Positions 26,732-35,460 of a DNA stretch of 64,000 bases are shown here, in pieces. The stretch spans positions 310,001 to 374,000 of the forward strand of contig NZ_VNHS01000008.1 of NCBI RefSeq assembly GCF_008124765.1, read 5' to 3'. The translations under genes were made by a program, and so were the position numbers. The first letter of the stretch is position 1. The number at the start of each line of letters is the position of its first letter. The DNA is from Paenibacillus methanolicus. GTDB lineage: Bacteria > Bacillota > Bacilli > Paenibacillales > Paenibacillaceae. The notes beneath the pieces are model-generated. The model was not told where the DNA came from. It was given only the letters and a program-made list of their open reading frames with translations, and did no database searches.

Positions 26732-26787
26732 TTTTCCCCGTTTCATACGGCGGAACAAGATTATCGACTTGGAAAGGAATCGGGCGT

Positions 26788-27888
26788 ATGACGGAACGTA
26801 CAGTTGTCAAAATCGGAAGCAGTTCGCTCACTTCCGACGAAGGGGGCATCAACCGGGAGCGCATCCGCTTCTTCTCGGATGAACTAGCTTCCTTGCATCG
26901 CATGGGACAGCAAGTGCTGCTCGTCACCTCCGGCGCGGTTGCCGCAGGATTCAAGAGCATCGGCTATGCGGCAAGACCGAAGCTGCTGCACGAGAAACAA
27001 GCCGCCGCCGCAGTCGGCCAGGCGCTGCTCATGCAAGCCTATCAGGAAGCGTTCTCCGCGCACGGGATCGGCGTCGCGCAAATTTTGCTGACGCGCGCGG
27101 ACTTCTCCAACCGCTCTCGGATCGGAAACGCGCAGAAAACCATCGAAGAGCTGCTGCGGCAGCGAATGATCCCCATTATTAACGAGAACGATACCGTGGC
27201 CACGGATGAGCTTAAATTCGGCGACAACGATACCCTCTCGTCGCTGGTCGGCAATCTGCTCAAAGCGGACCGCCTTCTTATTCTAACCGATACGGACGGC
27301 GTCTATATGGAGGATCCCCGGAAAAATCCGAACGCGGCGCGAATCGAACGAGTCGATCAAATTTCGGAAGAAATCATGCGCATTGCCGGCGGCTCCGGTT
27401 CTTCCGTTGGCACGGGCGGCATGCGCTCCAAAATCGAAGCGGCCCGGATCGCGATGCGCGGCGGCGTTCCGGCCTTCATCGGACGGGTAAAGGATAGCGG
27501 CGATCTGATGGCAGCCGCGCAAGGGACCGGCAAAGGGACGTACTTCGCCGCCAATCTCCATACGCTTCCGGTCAAGAAGCAATGGTTGGGCTTTCATTCC
27601 GCCACGCAAGGACGCATCGTCGTGGACGAAGGGGCCGAATCCGCCCTGACCGAGCGGGGCAAGAGCCTCCTACCGGCCGGGATTCGCGCCATCGACGGCG
27701 AGTTCCACCCGGGCGATGTCGTCGAGGTCGTCAATCTCGCGCAGCGCACGATTGGCCGCGGGGTCGTCAATTATACGTCTTGGCAAGTGCAGGCCGCCAT
27801 GGGACTTGGAACCGACGAAGTCAAACGGCGGATCGACGTCGCCCGGATCGAAGTCATTCACCGGGATGAATGGATCACGTTGAAATAG
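26788..27888 (+). CDS. proB: Glutamate 5-kinase
   Basis: First enzyme of proline synthesis, phosphorylating glutamate. The protein has 366 residues: an amino-acid-kinase domain (VVKIGSSSLTSDEGGI; LLVTSGAVAAGF; IINENDTVATDELKFGDNDTLS; TDTDGVY) and a C-terminal PUA domain (about 275-355, RIVVDEGAESAL to GRGVVNYTSWQV). The ATG at 26788 with AAAGGAA upstream is chosen over an in-frame ATG at 26713, which lies inside the terminator hairpin. First gene of the T-box operon. Proline feedback inhibition is usual for the family. Confidence 0.96.
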   Translation: MTERTVVKIGSSSLTSDEGGINRERIRFFSDELASLHRMGQQVLLVTSGAVAAGFKSIGYAARPKLLHEKQAAAAVGQALLMQAYQEAFSAHGIGVAQILLTRADFSNRSRIGNAQKTIEELLRQRMIPIINENDTVATDELKFGDNDTLSSLVGNLLKADRLLILTDTDGVYMEDPRKNPNAARIERVDQISEEIMRIAGGSGSSVGTGGMRSKIEAARIAMRGGVPAFIGRVKDSGDLMAAAQGTGKGTYFAANLHTLPVKKQWLGFHSATQGRIVVDEGAESALTERGKSLLPAGIRAIDGEFHPGDVVEVVNLAQRTIGRGVVNYTSWQVQAAMGLGTDEVKRRIDVARIEVIHRDEWITLK

Positions 27889-27937
27889 TCGCATTGGATA
27901 GTTGATATATGGGGAGAAACAAGGAGGAACGAGAGAG

Positions 27938-29185
27938 ATGAGCGAAGCTAGAATAAAATCCGCGCTTGCCCAGCAAGCTAGCAAATCCTTAATAGCGTTG
28001 ACGACGGAACAAAAGAACGAAGCGCTCCTGCTCATGGCCGATGCGCTTGTAACTGAACAAGCTTCTATTCTGGCGGCTAACGCCGCCGACTTGGAACGAG
28101 GTCGCCAGAACGGTACCGGCGAATCGCTGCTGGACCGGATCGCGCTAACCGAAAGCCGAATCGCCGGCATTGCGGAAGGGTTGCGGCAAATCGTAGAGCT
28201 GCCCGATCCGGTCGGGCTCGTTCAAGAGTCGTTCGACCGGCCGAACGGCCTGCGCATCGAGAAGATCTCGGTGCCGCTGGGCGTCATTGGCATTATATAT
28301 GAAGCTAGACCGAACGTTACCGTCGACGCGGCCGGATTGTGTCTGAAGACGGGTAACGCCGTCGTCCTTCGCGGCGGATCGGCGGCGCTCTCTTCGAACA
28401 GCCGCATCGTCGAGGTGCTCCGGGAAGCGCTCTCCCAGTCCGCTCTGCCTGCAGAAGCGCTGCAGCTGATCGAGGACCCGAGCCGCGCATCGGTCGACGA
28501 GATGCTGAAGCTGAACGGCTTGCTGGACGTCATCATCCCGCGCGGAGGCGCATCGCTCATCCGCAACGTCGTCGAGAACGCAACCGTGCCCGTCATCGAG
28601 ACCGGAGCCGGCATCTGTCATACTTATATCGATGAGAGCGCCATTCCTGCAATGGCTTCCGATATTGCCTTCAACGCCAAGGTACAGCGCCCTTCCGTCT
28701 GCAATTCCATGGAGACGCTCCTTGTCCACGAGCGGTTCGCGCGCGAACATTTGACAACCATCGCGGACCGGATGCGCGAAGCAAACGTTGAGCTGCGCGG
28801 ATGCGAAGCTGCGAGAGCGTTTCTCCCTTACGTTAAGGCGGCGACGAATGAAGATTTCGCGACCGAATATAATGATTATATTTTGAACGTCAAAATCGTC
28901 GGCGGTCTTGATGAAGCCATTGATCATATCAGCGATTACGGCACCAAACATTCCGAATGCATCGTCACCGAAGACGCTGTTCATGCCGCCCGCTTCCTGC
29001 AGACGATCGACGCCGCGGCGGTGTACCACAACGCTTCGACGCGCTTCACGGACGGGTTCGAATTCGGCTTCGGGGCCGAGATCGGCATTAGCACCCAGAA
29101 GCTCCACGCGCGCGGACCGATGGGCCTGCCCGCTTTGACATCGACGAAGTATCGCGTTTACGGCAGCGGTCAAATCCGCGGATAA
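27938..29185 (+). CDS. proA: Glutamate-5-semialdehyde dehydrogenase (gamma-glutamyl phosphate reductase)
   Basis: Second enzyme of proline synthesis, reducing gamma-glutamyl phosphate with NADPH. It has 415 residues, of the aldehyde-dehydrogenase fold. The catalytic cysteine is in QRPSVCNSMETLLVH, and signatures PLGVIGIIYEARPNVTVD and GFGAEIGISTQKLHARGPMG are present. The start at 27938 has a strong AGGAGG site; an upstream in-frame ATG at 27902 lacks one. It follows proB by 49 bp. Confidence 0.97.
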   Translation: MSEARIKSALAQQASKSLIALTTEQKNEALLLMADALVTEQASILAANAADLERGRQNGTGESLLDRIALTESRIAGIAEGLRQIVELPDPVGLVQESFDRPNGLRIEKISVPLGVIGIIYEARPNVTVDAAGLCLKTGNAVVLRGGSAALSSNSRIVEVLREALSQSALPAEALQLIEDPSRASVDEMLKLNGLLDVIIPRGGASLIRNVVENATVPVIETGAGICHTYIDESAIPAMASDIAFNAKVQRPSVCNSMETLLVHERFAREHLTTIADRMREANVELRGCEAARAFLPYVKAATNEDFATEYNDYILNVKIVGGLDEAIDHISDYGTKHSECIVTEDAVHAARFLQTIDAAAVYHNASTRFTDGFEFGFGAEIGISTQKLHARGPMGLPALTSTKYRVYGSGQIRG

Positions 29186-29205
29186 TTTCTGGAGGTGCAT
29201 TCGAT

Positions 29206-30087
29206 ATGTCCATACTTTCTTCTTCCGGCCAAGCGCCGGTCATCGGCTCGCTTCGTCTGTGCTTCTACGGCGCGGGCTCCATGGCGGAAGCCGTCGTCCG
29301 AGGACTCATTAATCAAGAGTTAGCCGAGCCTTCCCGCATCGCGATGTTCAACCGGAGCAACGCCGAACGGCTTGCCGAACTTCAATCCAAATACAACGTG
29401 CGCGTCTCCTCCGCCCCCGACGATCAGATCGGCATGCTGCGCGACGCGGACGTCATTTTCTTAACGATGAAACCGAAAGACGCCGCCGAAGCGCTGCGCA
29501 AGCTTGGCGACATCATGAAACCGAATCAGCTGCTCGTGTCCGTCGTAGCCGGATTGTCGCTGAACACGATGGAGCTTCTGCTTGGCCAAAAGATGCCGAT
29601 TGTGCGCACGATGCCGAATACGTCCAGCACGATCGGACTCGGCGCTACGGGCGTCAGCTTCTCGGCGGCTTGCACCGAGTCGCACCGTCACATCGCGCTA
29701 ACGATGTTCGAAGCCTTCGGCCTTACGACGGTCGTCGAAGAAGCAAAGCTGGATGCCGTGACGGGACTGTCCGGCAGCGGCCCTGCTTATATCTACTACA
29801 TGATGGAAGCCATGATGCGCGCAGGCGAGGAACTGGGACTTAGCACCTCCGCTTCACGCGACTTGACGATTCAAACGGTACTTGGCGCCGCTCATATGGT
29901 AAAATCAACTGGGGAAACGCCCGCCGACTTGAGACGCAAGGTGACGTCACCGAACGGCACCACCCAAGCGGCCATCGAAACGATGAACCAGCATGAATTC
30001 ACGGAAGGCGTCATTCGCGCCATTAAACGCGCCTCCGAGCGCGCGGCCGAAATGGGCGCCGAAATCGAAAGGAGCGCACTGCCATGA
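29206..30087 (+). CDS. proC: Pyrroline-5-carboxylate reductase
   Basis: Last enzyme of proline synthesis, reducing P5C to proline. The 293-residue protein has an N-terminal Rossmann motif ([15 protein letters not shown]), and the C-terminal signature [16 protein letters not shown] followed by [15 protein letters not shown]. It starts 20 bp after proA with a GGAGGTG site. Its last codons overlap the start of mtnW by 4 bp (ATGA), physically linking proline synthesis to methionine salvage in one transcript. Confidence 0.96.
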   Translation: MSILSSSGQAPVIGSLRLCFYGAGSMAEAVVRGLINQELAEPSRIAMFNRSNAERLAELQSKYNVRVSSAPDDQIGMLRDADVIFLTMKPKDAAEALRKLGDIMKPNQLLVSVVAGLSLNTMELLLGQKMPIVRTMPNTSSTIGLGATGVSFSAACTESHRHIALTMFEAFGLTTVVEEAKLDAVTGLSGSGPAYIYYMMEAMMRAGEELGLSTSASRDLTIQTVLGAAHMVKSTGETPADLRRKVTSPNGTTQAAIETMNQHEFTEGVIRAIKRASERAAEMGAEIERSALP

Positions 30088-31319
30088 GCCATGGTAGCGT
30101 ATGCGTCGCAACTTACCGATGCTACGACGATAAAGCGGATTTCAACAAAAAAGCGCTCGGAATCGCTGTCGGCCTGACGGTCGGCAGCTGGACCGATCTT
30201 CCCGAAGCCCGCAAAGCCGAAATGGAGAAACACCTGGGCAAAGTCATCTCGGTGACCGTGCACGAATCGGAAGGCGCCAAGCCGGGCGAACGTTACGCAG
30301 ATCTGAAAATCGCCTATCCCGACGTCAACTTCAGCCGCGACATCCCGGCGCTGCTCGTAACGGCGTTCGGGAAGCTGTCGATGGATGGTCGGATTAAATT
30401 GCTCGACTTGGAGTTCTCGGAATCCTTCGCATCGGCATTCCCGGGTCCGAAATTCGGCCTTGCCGGCGTGCGCGAGCTGCTGGGCGTTCACGACCGTCCG
30501 CTTTTGATGAGCATTTTCAAGTCCGTGATCGGGCATGATCTCGAGGGCTTGCGCGAGCAATTCTACAAGCAGGCGCTTGGGGGCGTCGATCTGATCAAGG
30601 ATGACGAGATCTTGTTCGAGAACCCGCTCACTCCGCTAGAGAAACGCGTGGAGACCTGCATGGCCGCAGCTCGTCTGGCAGAACAAGAAACCGGGCAAAA
30701 GCTGCTGTATGCCGTCAATCTTACCGGGCCGACTTCCCAGCTTGTCGCCAATGCCAAGCGCGCCGTCGCCGCAGGTGCCAACGCCCTGCTGTTTAACGTG
30801 CTTGCATACGGCTACGATGCGCTGCACATGCTGAGCAGCGATCCGGAGATCAACGTGCCGATCGCCGCGCACCCTTCGCTGGCCGGCGCCTTCTACCCTT
30901 CGCCGCATTATGGCATCGCGGCACCGCTGCTGCTCGGCAAACTGATGCGGCTCGCCGGCGCGGACCTCGTGCTTTTCCCGTCGCCATACGGCTCGGTCGT
31001 CATGCCGAAGGAGGAGAATTTGGCCGTACAAGCCGCGCTGATCAATCCCGCTCTTCCGGTTCGCGCCAGCATGCCGGTGCCGTCCGCGGGCATTCACCCT
31101 GGGCTCGTGCCGCTGATCCTCCGCGATTTCGGCAGAGACGTCGTCGTCAACGCCGGCGGCGGCATTCATGGACATCCGATGGGTACCGCGGCAGGCGGAC
31201 AAGCTTTCCGTCAAGCCATCGCGGCGGCCGAGCAAGGCCTCTCTCTTCCGGAAGCGGCCAAGCAGACCGGCAACGAAGCGCTCCAAACCGCAATCGATTT
31301 ATGGGGGTTTAAGGAATGA
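30084..31319 (+). CDS. mtnW: 2,3-diketo-5-methylthiopentyl-1-phosphate enolase (RuBisCO-like protein)
   Basis: Methionine-salvage enolase of 411 residues, belonging to the RuBisCO-like protein family; it tautomerises DK-MTP-1-P and does not fix CO2. The metal-binding segment GVDLIKDDE holds the lysine (Lys172) that is carbamylated in the family, with Asp174 and Glu175. [15 protein letters not shown] and the phosphate-binding [17 protein letters not shown] segment are also seen. The length equals that of Bacillus MtnW. It is coupled by ATGA overlaps to proC upstream and mtnX downstream. Confidence 0.94.
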   Translation: MSHGSVCVATYRCYDDKADFNKKALGIAVGLTVGSWTDLPEARKAEMEKHLGKVISVTVHESEGAKPGERYADLKIAYPDVNFSRDIPALLVTAFGKLSMDGRIKLLDLEFSESFASAFPGPKFGLAGVRELLGVHDRPLLMSIFKSVIGHDLEGLREQFYKQALGGVDLIKDDEILFENPLTPLEKRVETCMAAARLAEQETGQKLLYAVNLTGPTSQLVANAKRAVAAGANALLFNVLAYGYDALHMLSSDPEINVPIAAHPSLAGAFYPSPHYGIAAPLLLGKLMRLAGADLVLFPSPYGSVVMPKEENLAVQAALINPALPVRASMPVPSAGIHPGLVPLILRDFGRDVVVNAGGGIHGHPMGTAAGGQAFRQAIAAAEQGLSLPEAAKQTGNEALQTAIDLWGFKE

Positions 31320-32017
31320 CCAGTCAGCATGAACAGCCCGAAGCTTCACCAAGTAAGAAGCAAGTGATTTTCTGTGATTTCGACGGCACGATTACCGTTA
31401 ACGACAATATCGTCGCCATCATCAAACATTTCAATCCCGAAGGCTGGGAACCGATCGTCGACGACATTATCGCGCAGCGCAAGTCGATTGCGGAAGGCGT
31501 GGGCGAACTATTCCGCTTGCTCCCGACATCCATGGAACGCGAAGTCGTCGATTATGCGATCAACAATGTCCGTATCCGCGATGGCTTCCAGGAGCTGCTC
31601 GATTACTGCGCGCGCAGCGGCACCGAGTTTTACGTGACGAGCGGCGGAATCGACTTTTTCGTATACCCGGTACTCGCGCGTTTCGGCATTCCCGCCGACC
31701 ATATTTATTGCAACGGCAGCGACTTCGGCGGCGATCGCATCGAGATCACATGGCCGCATCCGTGCGATGAGCATTGCACGAACAACTGCGGCATGTGCAA
31801 AACGACGATCATGCGCAACTTCCCGCCCGAGACGCATACCCGTATTCTCATCGGCGACAGCGTGACGGATTTCGAAGGCGCCAAACTCGCCGACGTCGTC
31901 TTCTCGCGCTCGCACTTGACGACCAAATGCGAAGAACTGGGGCTTCCGCATACCGAGTATAACGACTTCCACGATATCGTGGCCGCCCTGCAGCAGAAGG
32001 AGGAAATTCGCCAATGA
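31316..32017 (+). CDS. mtnX: 2-hydroxy-3-keto-5-methylthiopentenyl-1-phosphate phosphatase
   Basis: HAD-superfamily phosphatase of 233 residues acting after MtnW to give the acireductone. Motif I is [12 protein letters not shown] (nucleophile Asp21, acid/base Asp23), and the late motif [21 protein letters not shown] carries the metal-binding aspartates. A cysteine cluster [12 protein letters not shown] in the middle matches the MtnX family. The start overlaps the mtnW stop by 4 bp, and its own stop overlaps mtnB by 4 bp. Confidence 0.94.
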   Translation: MTSQHEQPEASPSKKQVIFCDFDGTITVNDNIVAIIKHFNPEGWEPIVDDIIAQRKSIAEGVGELFRLLPTSMEREVVDYAINNVRIRDGFQELLDYCARSGTEFYVTSGGIDFFVYPVLARFGIPADHIYCNGSDFGGDRIEITWPHPCDEHCTNNCGMCKTTIMRNFPPETHTRILIGDSVTDFEGAKLADVVFSRSHLTTKCEELGLPHTEYNDFHDIVAALQQKEEIRQ

Positions 32018-32664
32018 GCTTCGCAGCCATCACGCTTGAAGAGAAACAACGCGCATTAGCGGAACTAACCGAAGTGAAGCAGCTGTTCGCCAGCCGGGGA
32101 TGGTTCCCGGGCACGAGCGGCAATCTGTCGGTGCGCGTCGGCGAGTTCGCCTCCGACGATTTCCAATTCGCCATTACGGCGAGCGGCAAGGACAAATCCA
32201 AATCGACGCCGGAGGACTTTCTGTTCGTCGACCAGAGCGGCCAGCCGTGCGAACGCACGAACCTGAAGCCGTCCGCCGAGACGTTGATCCATTGCGAGAT
32301 CTATCGGATGACGGGCTGCGGCGCGATTTTCCACGTACATACCGTGTTCAACAACATCGTCTCGGAGCTGTTCTGGGACCGTAAGTCCATCCCGGTGGAT
32401 GGCGTGGAACTCATCAAGGCATTCAACATCTGGGACGAGGACGCGCAAATCGAAATTCCGATCGTCTCCAACTTCGCGCACATCCCTTCGATCGTGCCGG
32501 AAGTCACCGATCGGCTCGACCCGCGCATTCCGGGCATCATGCTCCGCAAACACGGTATCTACGCCTGGGGCGCCAACGCCTTCGAAGCGAAGCGACATCT
32601 CGAAGCGTTCGAGTTTTTGTTTGAATATGTTTATCGGTGGGCATTGTTGAAGAAGGATTTATAA
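32014..32664 (+). CDS. mtnB: Methylthioribulose-1-phosphate dehydratase
   Basis: Class II aldolase-fold zinc enzyme (216 residues) that dehydrates MTRu-1-P to the MtnW substrate. The zinc histidines are His107 and His109 in AIFHVHTVFNN; FPGTSGNLSVR and ITASGKDKS are typical N-terminal motifs. Last gene of the operon. The acireductone dioxygenase gene mtnD, which follows mtnB in Bacillus, is absent here; mtnA and mtnK are also not in the window. Confidence 0.95.
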   Translation: MSFAAITLEEKQRALAELTEVKQLFASRGWFPGTSGNLSVRVGEFASDDFQFAITASGKDKSKSTPEDFLFVDQSGQPCERTNLKPSAETLIHCEIYRMTGCGAIFHVHTVFNNIVSELFWDRKSIPVDGVELIKAFNIWDEDAQIEIPIVSNFAHIPSIVPEVTDRLDPRIPGIMLRKHGIYAWGANAFEAKRHLEAFEFLFEYVYRWALLKKDL

Positions 32665-32718
32665 CCTTCTTCAGCTATGACCATAGCATTGTTGCAAAAT
32701 CGATAAGATATTTGCAAC
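32649..32718 (+). other. Two extra hairpins at the 3' end of mtnB
   Basis: GAAGAAGG/CCTTCTTC (32649-32656 with 32665-32672) straddles the mtnB stop codon, and GTTGCAAA/TTTGCAAC (32691-32698 with 32711-32718) follows. Neither has a T-run, so they are not terminators by themselves; they may stabilise the 3' end of the transcript. Confidence 0.4.
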
Positions 32719-32732
32719 TATGACCCAACGCC

Positions 32733-32764
32733 AAAAAGACTGATCCCGTCGGATCAGTCTTTTC
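32733..32764. terminator. Bidirectional terminator between mtnB and the DUF2515-like gene
   Basis: A 13-bp perfect stem AAAAGACTGATCC/GGATCAGTCTTTT with a 4-base loop, flanked by As on the left and Ts on the right, can stop transcription of both convergent genes. Confidence 0.9.
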
Positions 32765-34135
32765 TCATTCCTTCGCGCCTAGCTTCACGCCGAGACGTTC
32801 GGCCGCTTGCACGGCCGCTTCGATTTTGTTCAACCCCAAGCAATGCTCCTCCGTAACGGCGAACGTCGAGGGGATCGACAACCCTCGAAAAAACGGCAAC
32901 ACCTTCTCCGCATCCGCAAACCAATCGCCTGGCTCAACCGGTTCGACCGGATGGTCCGGCCATACTTGAGATAACTCTGGACTATAGAATGGCTTGCGTC
33001 CACGGATTAATCTGCAGCCGTCCAGCTTCTGCTTATAACGCGGTTGCATCCGCTCGGGACGCTTCGACGTGAACAAGTGCGGTGCATAATCCGAACGCGA
33101 GCCGGTATGGCGAACCGCTTTGATATATAGATGGACGCCGCGGCCGACTTCCGGAACCCCGAACAACATCGCGTATAACCGTTTGCCGAATTCAATCCGC
33201 TCCTCGAGATTCCGAAAATCCTCCAGTACGATGCCCGCCAGCTGCATTTCGCCGTCTTCCAGCGCGCCGTAAGGCATGAACACCGCGTTCAACTGCATCG
33301 GGGCTTGTAGGAGAAAGGAAGCGGTATCGAGCACCTGCTGCCGGTAGAACGGATGCTGCACGATCCGCCTTTCAATGAAGTGTTGTTCGTTGACGATGAG
33401 CGCAACCGTTAAAATCGCCGACTCCCGTCGCAGCCAAAACTGCTCCCAGACCGGTGCCATGAACCGGCTCACGCCGAACGCGGACAGCAGATGCATCAAG
33501 CTCTTCCCTTCTCGGCAGGACGCATCGTAGAGCAGCAGTTGCGGGTAAGCATCTCCGAAGATAAGAGAGTTTGCCCGCTCCAGCATGGCGAATATCGCGT
33601 CGCGCTGCTCACCGTTCAGCAGTCGGGGCAGGAGCTCGGCCTGCAAGTCGGTCATGTTATAGCCGCCATTACGGGACACCAAATGGGCGAGCAGCGCCCA
33701 ATGCAGCTCCGGACGCCGCAAATAAAGAAGCCGGTACGCTTCCGTTCGTGTTACGTTGTTGCGATTCGCTTGAGCCGTCTCATGAACGATTCGCTGGACT
33801 AATCGTCGCTCCCAGTCGGACAATTTCCGATTATCCCGCTGTTGTTCATGATCCTTCCCTATCGGTCCGCGTTCTGTCTCGCCGGCTTCCATCGGCTCCG
33901 TTAATCGCTCGGGCATAACGTCATCTGCCAGCACCGACCAACTCGCATATAGCGGACGAACTGATGTCTCTCTTAACTTCGGCGGACGGGCGTGTTCGGA
34001 CATCCGAGCGGATAGATCGCGTGCGCGCCACTTGGCTCTCACAACCGCGAAGACCGCGAACGGCAGCCGAAAGAGCCGCTCCGCTGCTTGATGCCACTTT
34101 TCCCGCATTGTCGGCTTTACCCGGTTTGAACTCAA
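32765..34135 (-). CDS. DUF2515-family protein (YppC-like), function unknown
   Basis: Protein of about 450 residues resembling the Bacillus YppC/DUF2515 family, recognised from the segment NVTRTEAYRLLYLRRPELHW followed by ALLAHLVSRNGGYNMTDL. No catalytic motif or membrane segment is evident; it has a basic N-terminal region and many aromatic residues. The frame is open to 34270, but upstream codons have no ribosome-binding site. The TTG at 34135, preceded by AAAAGGGG at 7 bases, is preferred; the ATG at 34108 is the alternative. It is divergent from the yedK-like gene and ends at a shared terminator with mtnB. Confidence 0.78.
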   Translation of the reverse strand: MSSNRVKPTMREKWHQAAERLFRLPFAVFAVVRAKWRARDLSARMSEHARPPKLRETSVRPLYASWSVLADDVMPERLTEPMEAGETERGPIGKDHEQQRDNRKLSDWERRLVQRIVHETAQANRNNVTRTEAYRLLYLRRPELHWALLAHLVSRNGGYNMTDLQAELLPRLLNGEQRDAIFAMLERANSLIFGDAYPQLLLYDASCREGKSLMHLLSAFGVSRFMAPVWEQFWLRRESAILTVALIVNEQHFIERRIVQHPFYRQQVLDTASFLLQAPMQLNAVFMPYGALEDGEMQLAGIVLEDFRNLEERIEFGKRLYAMLFGVPEVGRGVHLYIKAVRHTGSRSDYAPHLFTSKRPERMQPRYKQKLDGCRLIRGRKPFYSPELSQVWPDHPVEPVEPGDWFADAEKVLPFFRGLSIPSTFAVTEEHCLGLNKIEAAVQAAERLGVKLGAKE

Positions 34136-34236
34136 GCTCCCGCCCCTTTTCCCACGTCTATACGACTCAGTATGGGCAATTGGAAGCACCGTTAGCCATT
34201 GCATAGTATTGGGCTTGTAAGCTGAGAGATTCCGCT

Positions 34237-34264
34237 TTTGCATCGGATGATGGGCAAGTATAAT
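34237..34264 (+). promoter_or_regulatory. Predicted promoter of the YedK/HMCES gene
   Basis: TTTGCA, a 16-bp spacer and a perfect TATAAT, about 40 bp before the start codon. No LexA-type box was seen, although some family members are SOS-linked. Confidence 0.5.
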
Positions 34265-34305
34265 AAGCAATATGGATCGACTCGAAAGGAAGGAGTTTGT
34301 TAGCC

Positions 34306-34986
34306 ATGTGCGGACGATTTACGATTACGGTGACGTTGGAAGAGCTCATGCTGCGCTATTGGATCGGCGAGACGACGGTTCCGTTCCATGCTCCCAAATA
34401 CAACGTTGCTCCGGGGCAACAAGTGCTGGCCATCATTCATGACGGGAAGCAGAACCGGCTCGGCGAGCTCAAATGGGGCCTGATCCCTTCCTGGTCCAAT
34501 GATCCGAAAATCGGCAATAAAATGTTGAACGCCCGTTCCGAAACGGTGCAGGAGAAACCCGCATTCAAGCAACTGATCGGCCGCAAGCGCTGCATCGTAC
34601 CGGCGGACGGCTTCTATGAATGGCAGAAAACCGATACCGGCAAACAACCGATGCGAATCGTCCTGCGTGACCGAAAGCTTTTCAGCATGGCCGGCCTCTA
34701 TGATATTTGGGTTAGCCCGGATGGCACGCGGGTAAGCACCTGCACGATTCTGACGACCGCTCCGAACGAACTGATGGCGCCCATACACGACCGTATGCCC
34801 GTCATCTTGAAAGCGGAAGACGAGGAACTGTGGCTGGATCGCGGCATGCAGGATGCGGACAAGCTTCGACGGCTTTATGTCCCCTTCACAGCCGATGATC
34901 TGGAAGCGTATCCGGTTAGCACGGCGGTCGGCAGCGTAAAGGTGGACGAGCTATCATGCATCGAACCCTTCACGGCGACGAGCTGA
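34306..34986 (+). CDS. SOS-response-associated protease YedK/HMCES family (abasic-site DNA-protein crosslinker)
   Basis: Sensor and shield of abasic sites in single-stranded DNA: Cys2 forms a thiazolidine crosslink after removal of Met1. The 226-residue protein begins MCGRFTI, which fixes the start at 34306 because Cys2 must be N-terminal; an in-frame TTG at 34297 is rejected. Other family motifs are PKYNVAPGQ, WGLIPSWS, NARSETV, the active-site DGFYEW and the histidine in IHDRMPVIL. The known family includes YedK of E. coli and YoqW/YobE of Bacillus. Confidence 0.94.
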   Translation: MCGRFTITVTLEELMLRYWIGETTVPFHAPKYNVAPGQQVLAIIHDGKQNRLGELKWGLIPSWSNDPKIGNKMLNARSETVQEKPAFKQLIGRKRCIVPADGFYEWQKTDTGKQPMRIVLRDRKLFSMAGLYDIWVSPDGTRVSTCTILTTAPNELMAPIHDRMPVILKAEDEELWLDRGMQDADKLRRLYVPFTADDLEAYPVSTAVGSVKVDELSCIEPFTATS

Positions 34987-35022
34987 GTCTTGCGCTATCC
35001 CTGCGTACCAAAGATTAAGACG

Positions 35023-35079
35023 GCAGAAGGGCCATCCCCAGTCGACTCCGAGAGTCTGACATCGGGATGGCCCTTCTGC
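35023..35079. terminator. Large hairpin between convergent genes
   Basis: A perfect 16-bp inverted repeat (GCAGAAGGGCCATCCC at 35023-35038, its complement at 35064-35079) encloses a second stem GACTC/GAGTC (35044-35048 with 35052-35056). It lies between the ends of the yedK-like and spoVIF-like genes, where a bidirectional terminator is expected, but neither side has a T-run. Confidence 0.5.
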
Positions 35080-35098
35080 ATGACCGTTCATCCGCCAC

Positions 35099-35386
35099 TT
35101 AGCGAAACATCGCCCACAGCTTTAACAAATGAAGCGTATTGTTCGGATCAATCTTCTGGGCGAGCACGAATGCGACGATTTGCTCCTCCTGAACCTCGTT
35201 CAGCGGTTCGTTCAGCACGCTGGAAGCCTGCCTGACGATGCGGCGCACTTTGACGCGGTCCTGCAAATCGTATTTCGTCAAACCGTTTACGACCTGTTTA
35301 ATGCGCTCTTTGACGACCGGATTTTTCATTTTCACTTTCACGCGTTCGACGAATTCGGGGCGAATTCCAAATTTCGTGTAACTCAT
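35099..35386 (-). CDS. Stage VI sporulation protein F-like protein
   Basis: Small basic protein of 95 residues. The region KVRRIVRQASSVLNEPL through EEQIVAFVLAQKIDPNN resembles the SpoVIF (YjcC) family, whose Bacillus member is a sporulation-specific coat-assembly factor. It begins MSYTKFGIRPEFVERVKVKM, longer at the N-terminus than Bacillus SpoVIF, so it may be a paralogous branch. The ATG at 35386 has GGAGGTG about 12 bases upstream, a somewhat long spacing; an in-frame TTG three codons earlier is possible. It lies 74 bp downstream of recG. Confidence 0.7.
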   Translation of the reverse strand: MSYTKFGIRPEFVERVKVKMKNPVVKERIKQVVNGLTKYDLQDRVKVRRIVRQASSVLNEPLNEVQEEQIVAFVLAQKIDPNNTLHLLKLWAMFR

Positions 35387-35460
35387 AAGCGGCAATAGCA
35401 CCTCCGTCCGGCATTTCAGCCCTTCGTCCCTACTATATGCCGCTGTCATCCCGAACATAT

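Noticed and set aside
26713-26787. Upstream start for proB at 26713
   Set aside because: That start codon lies in the terminator hairpin of the T-box leader. The ATG at 26788 has a ribosome-binding site and gives the family N-terminus.
28145-29200. Minus-strand open frame of 351 codons opposite proA
   Set aside because: Antisense to a clear proA gene, with arginine- and aspartate-rich shadow composition.
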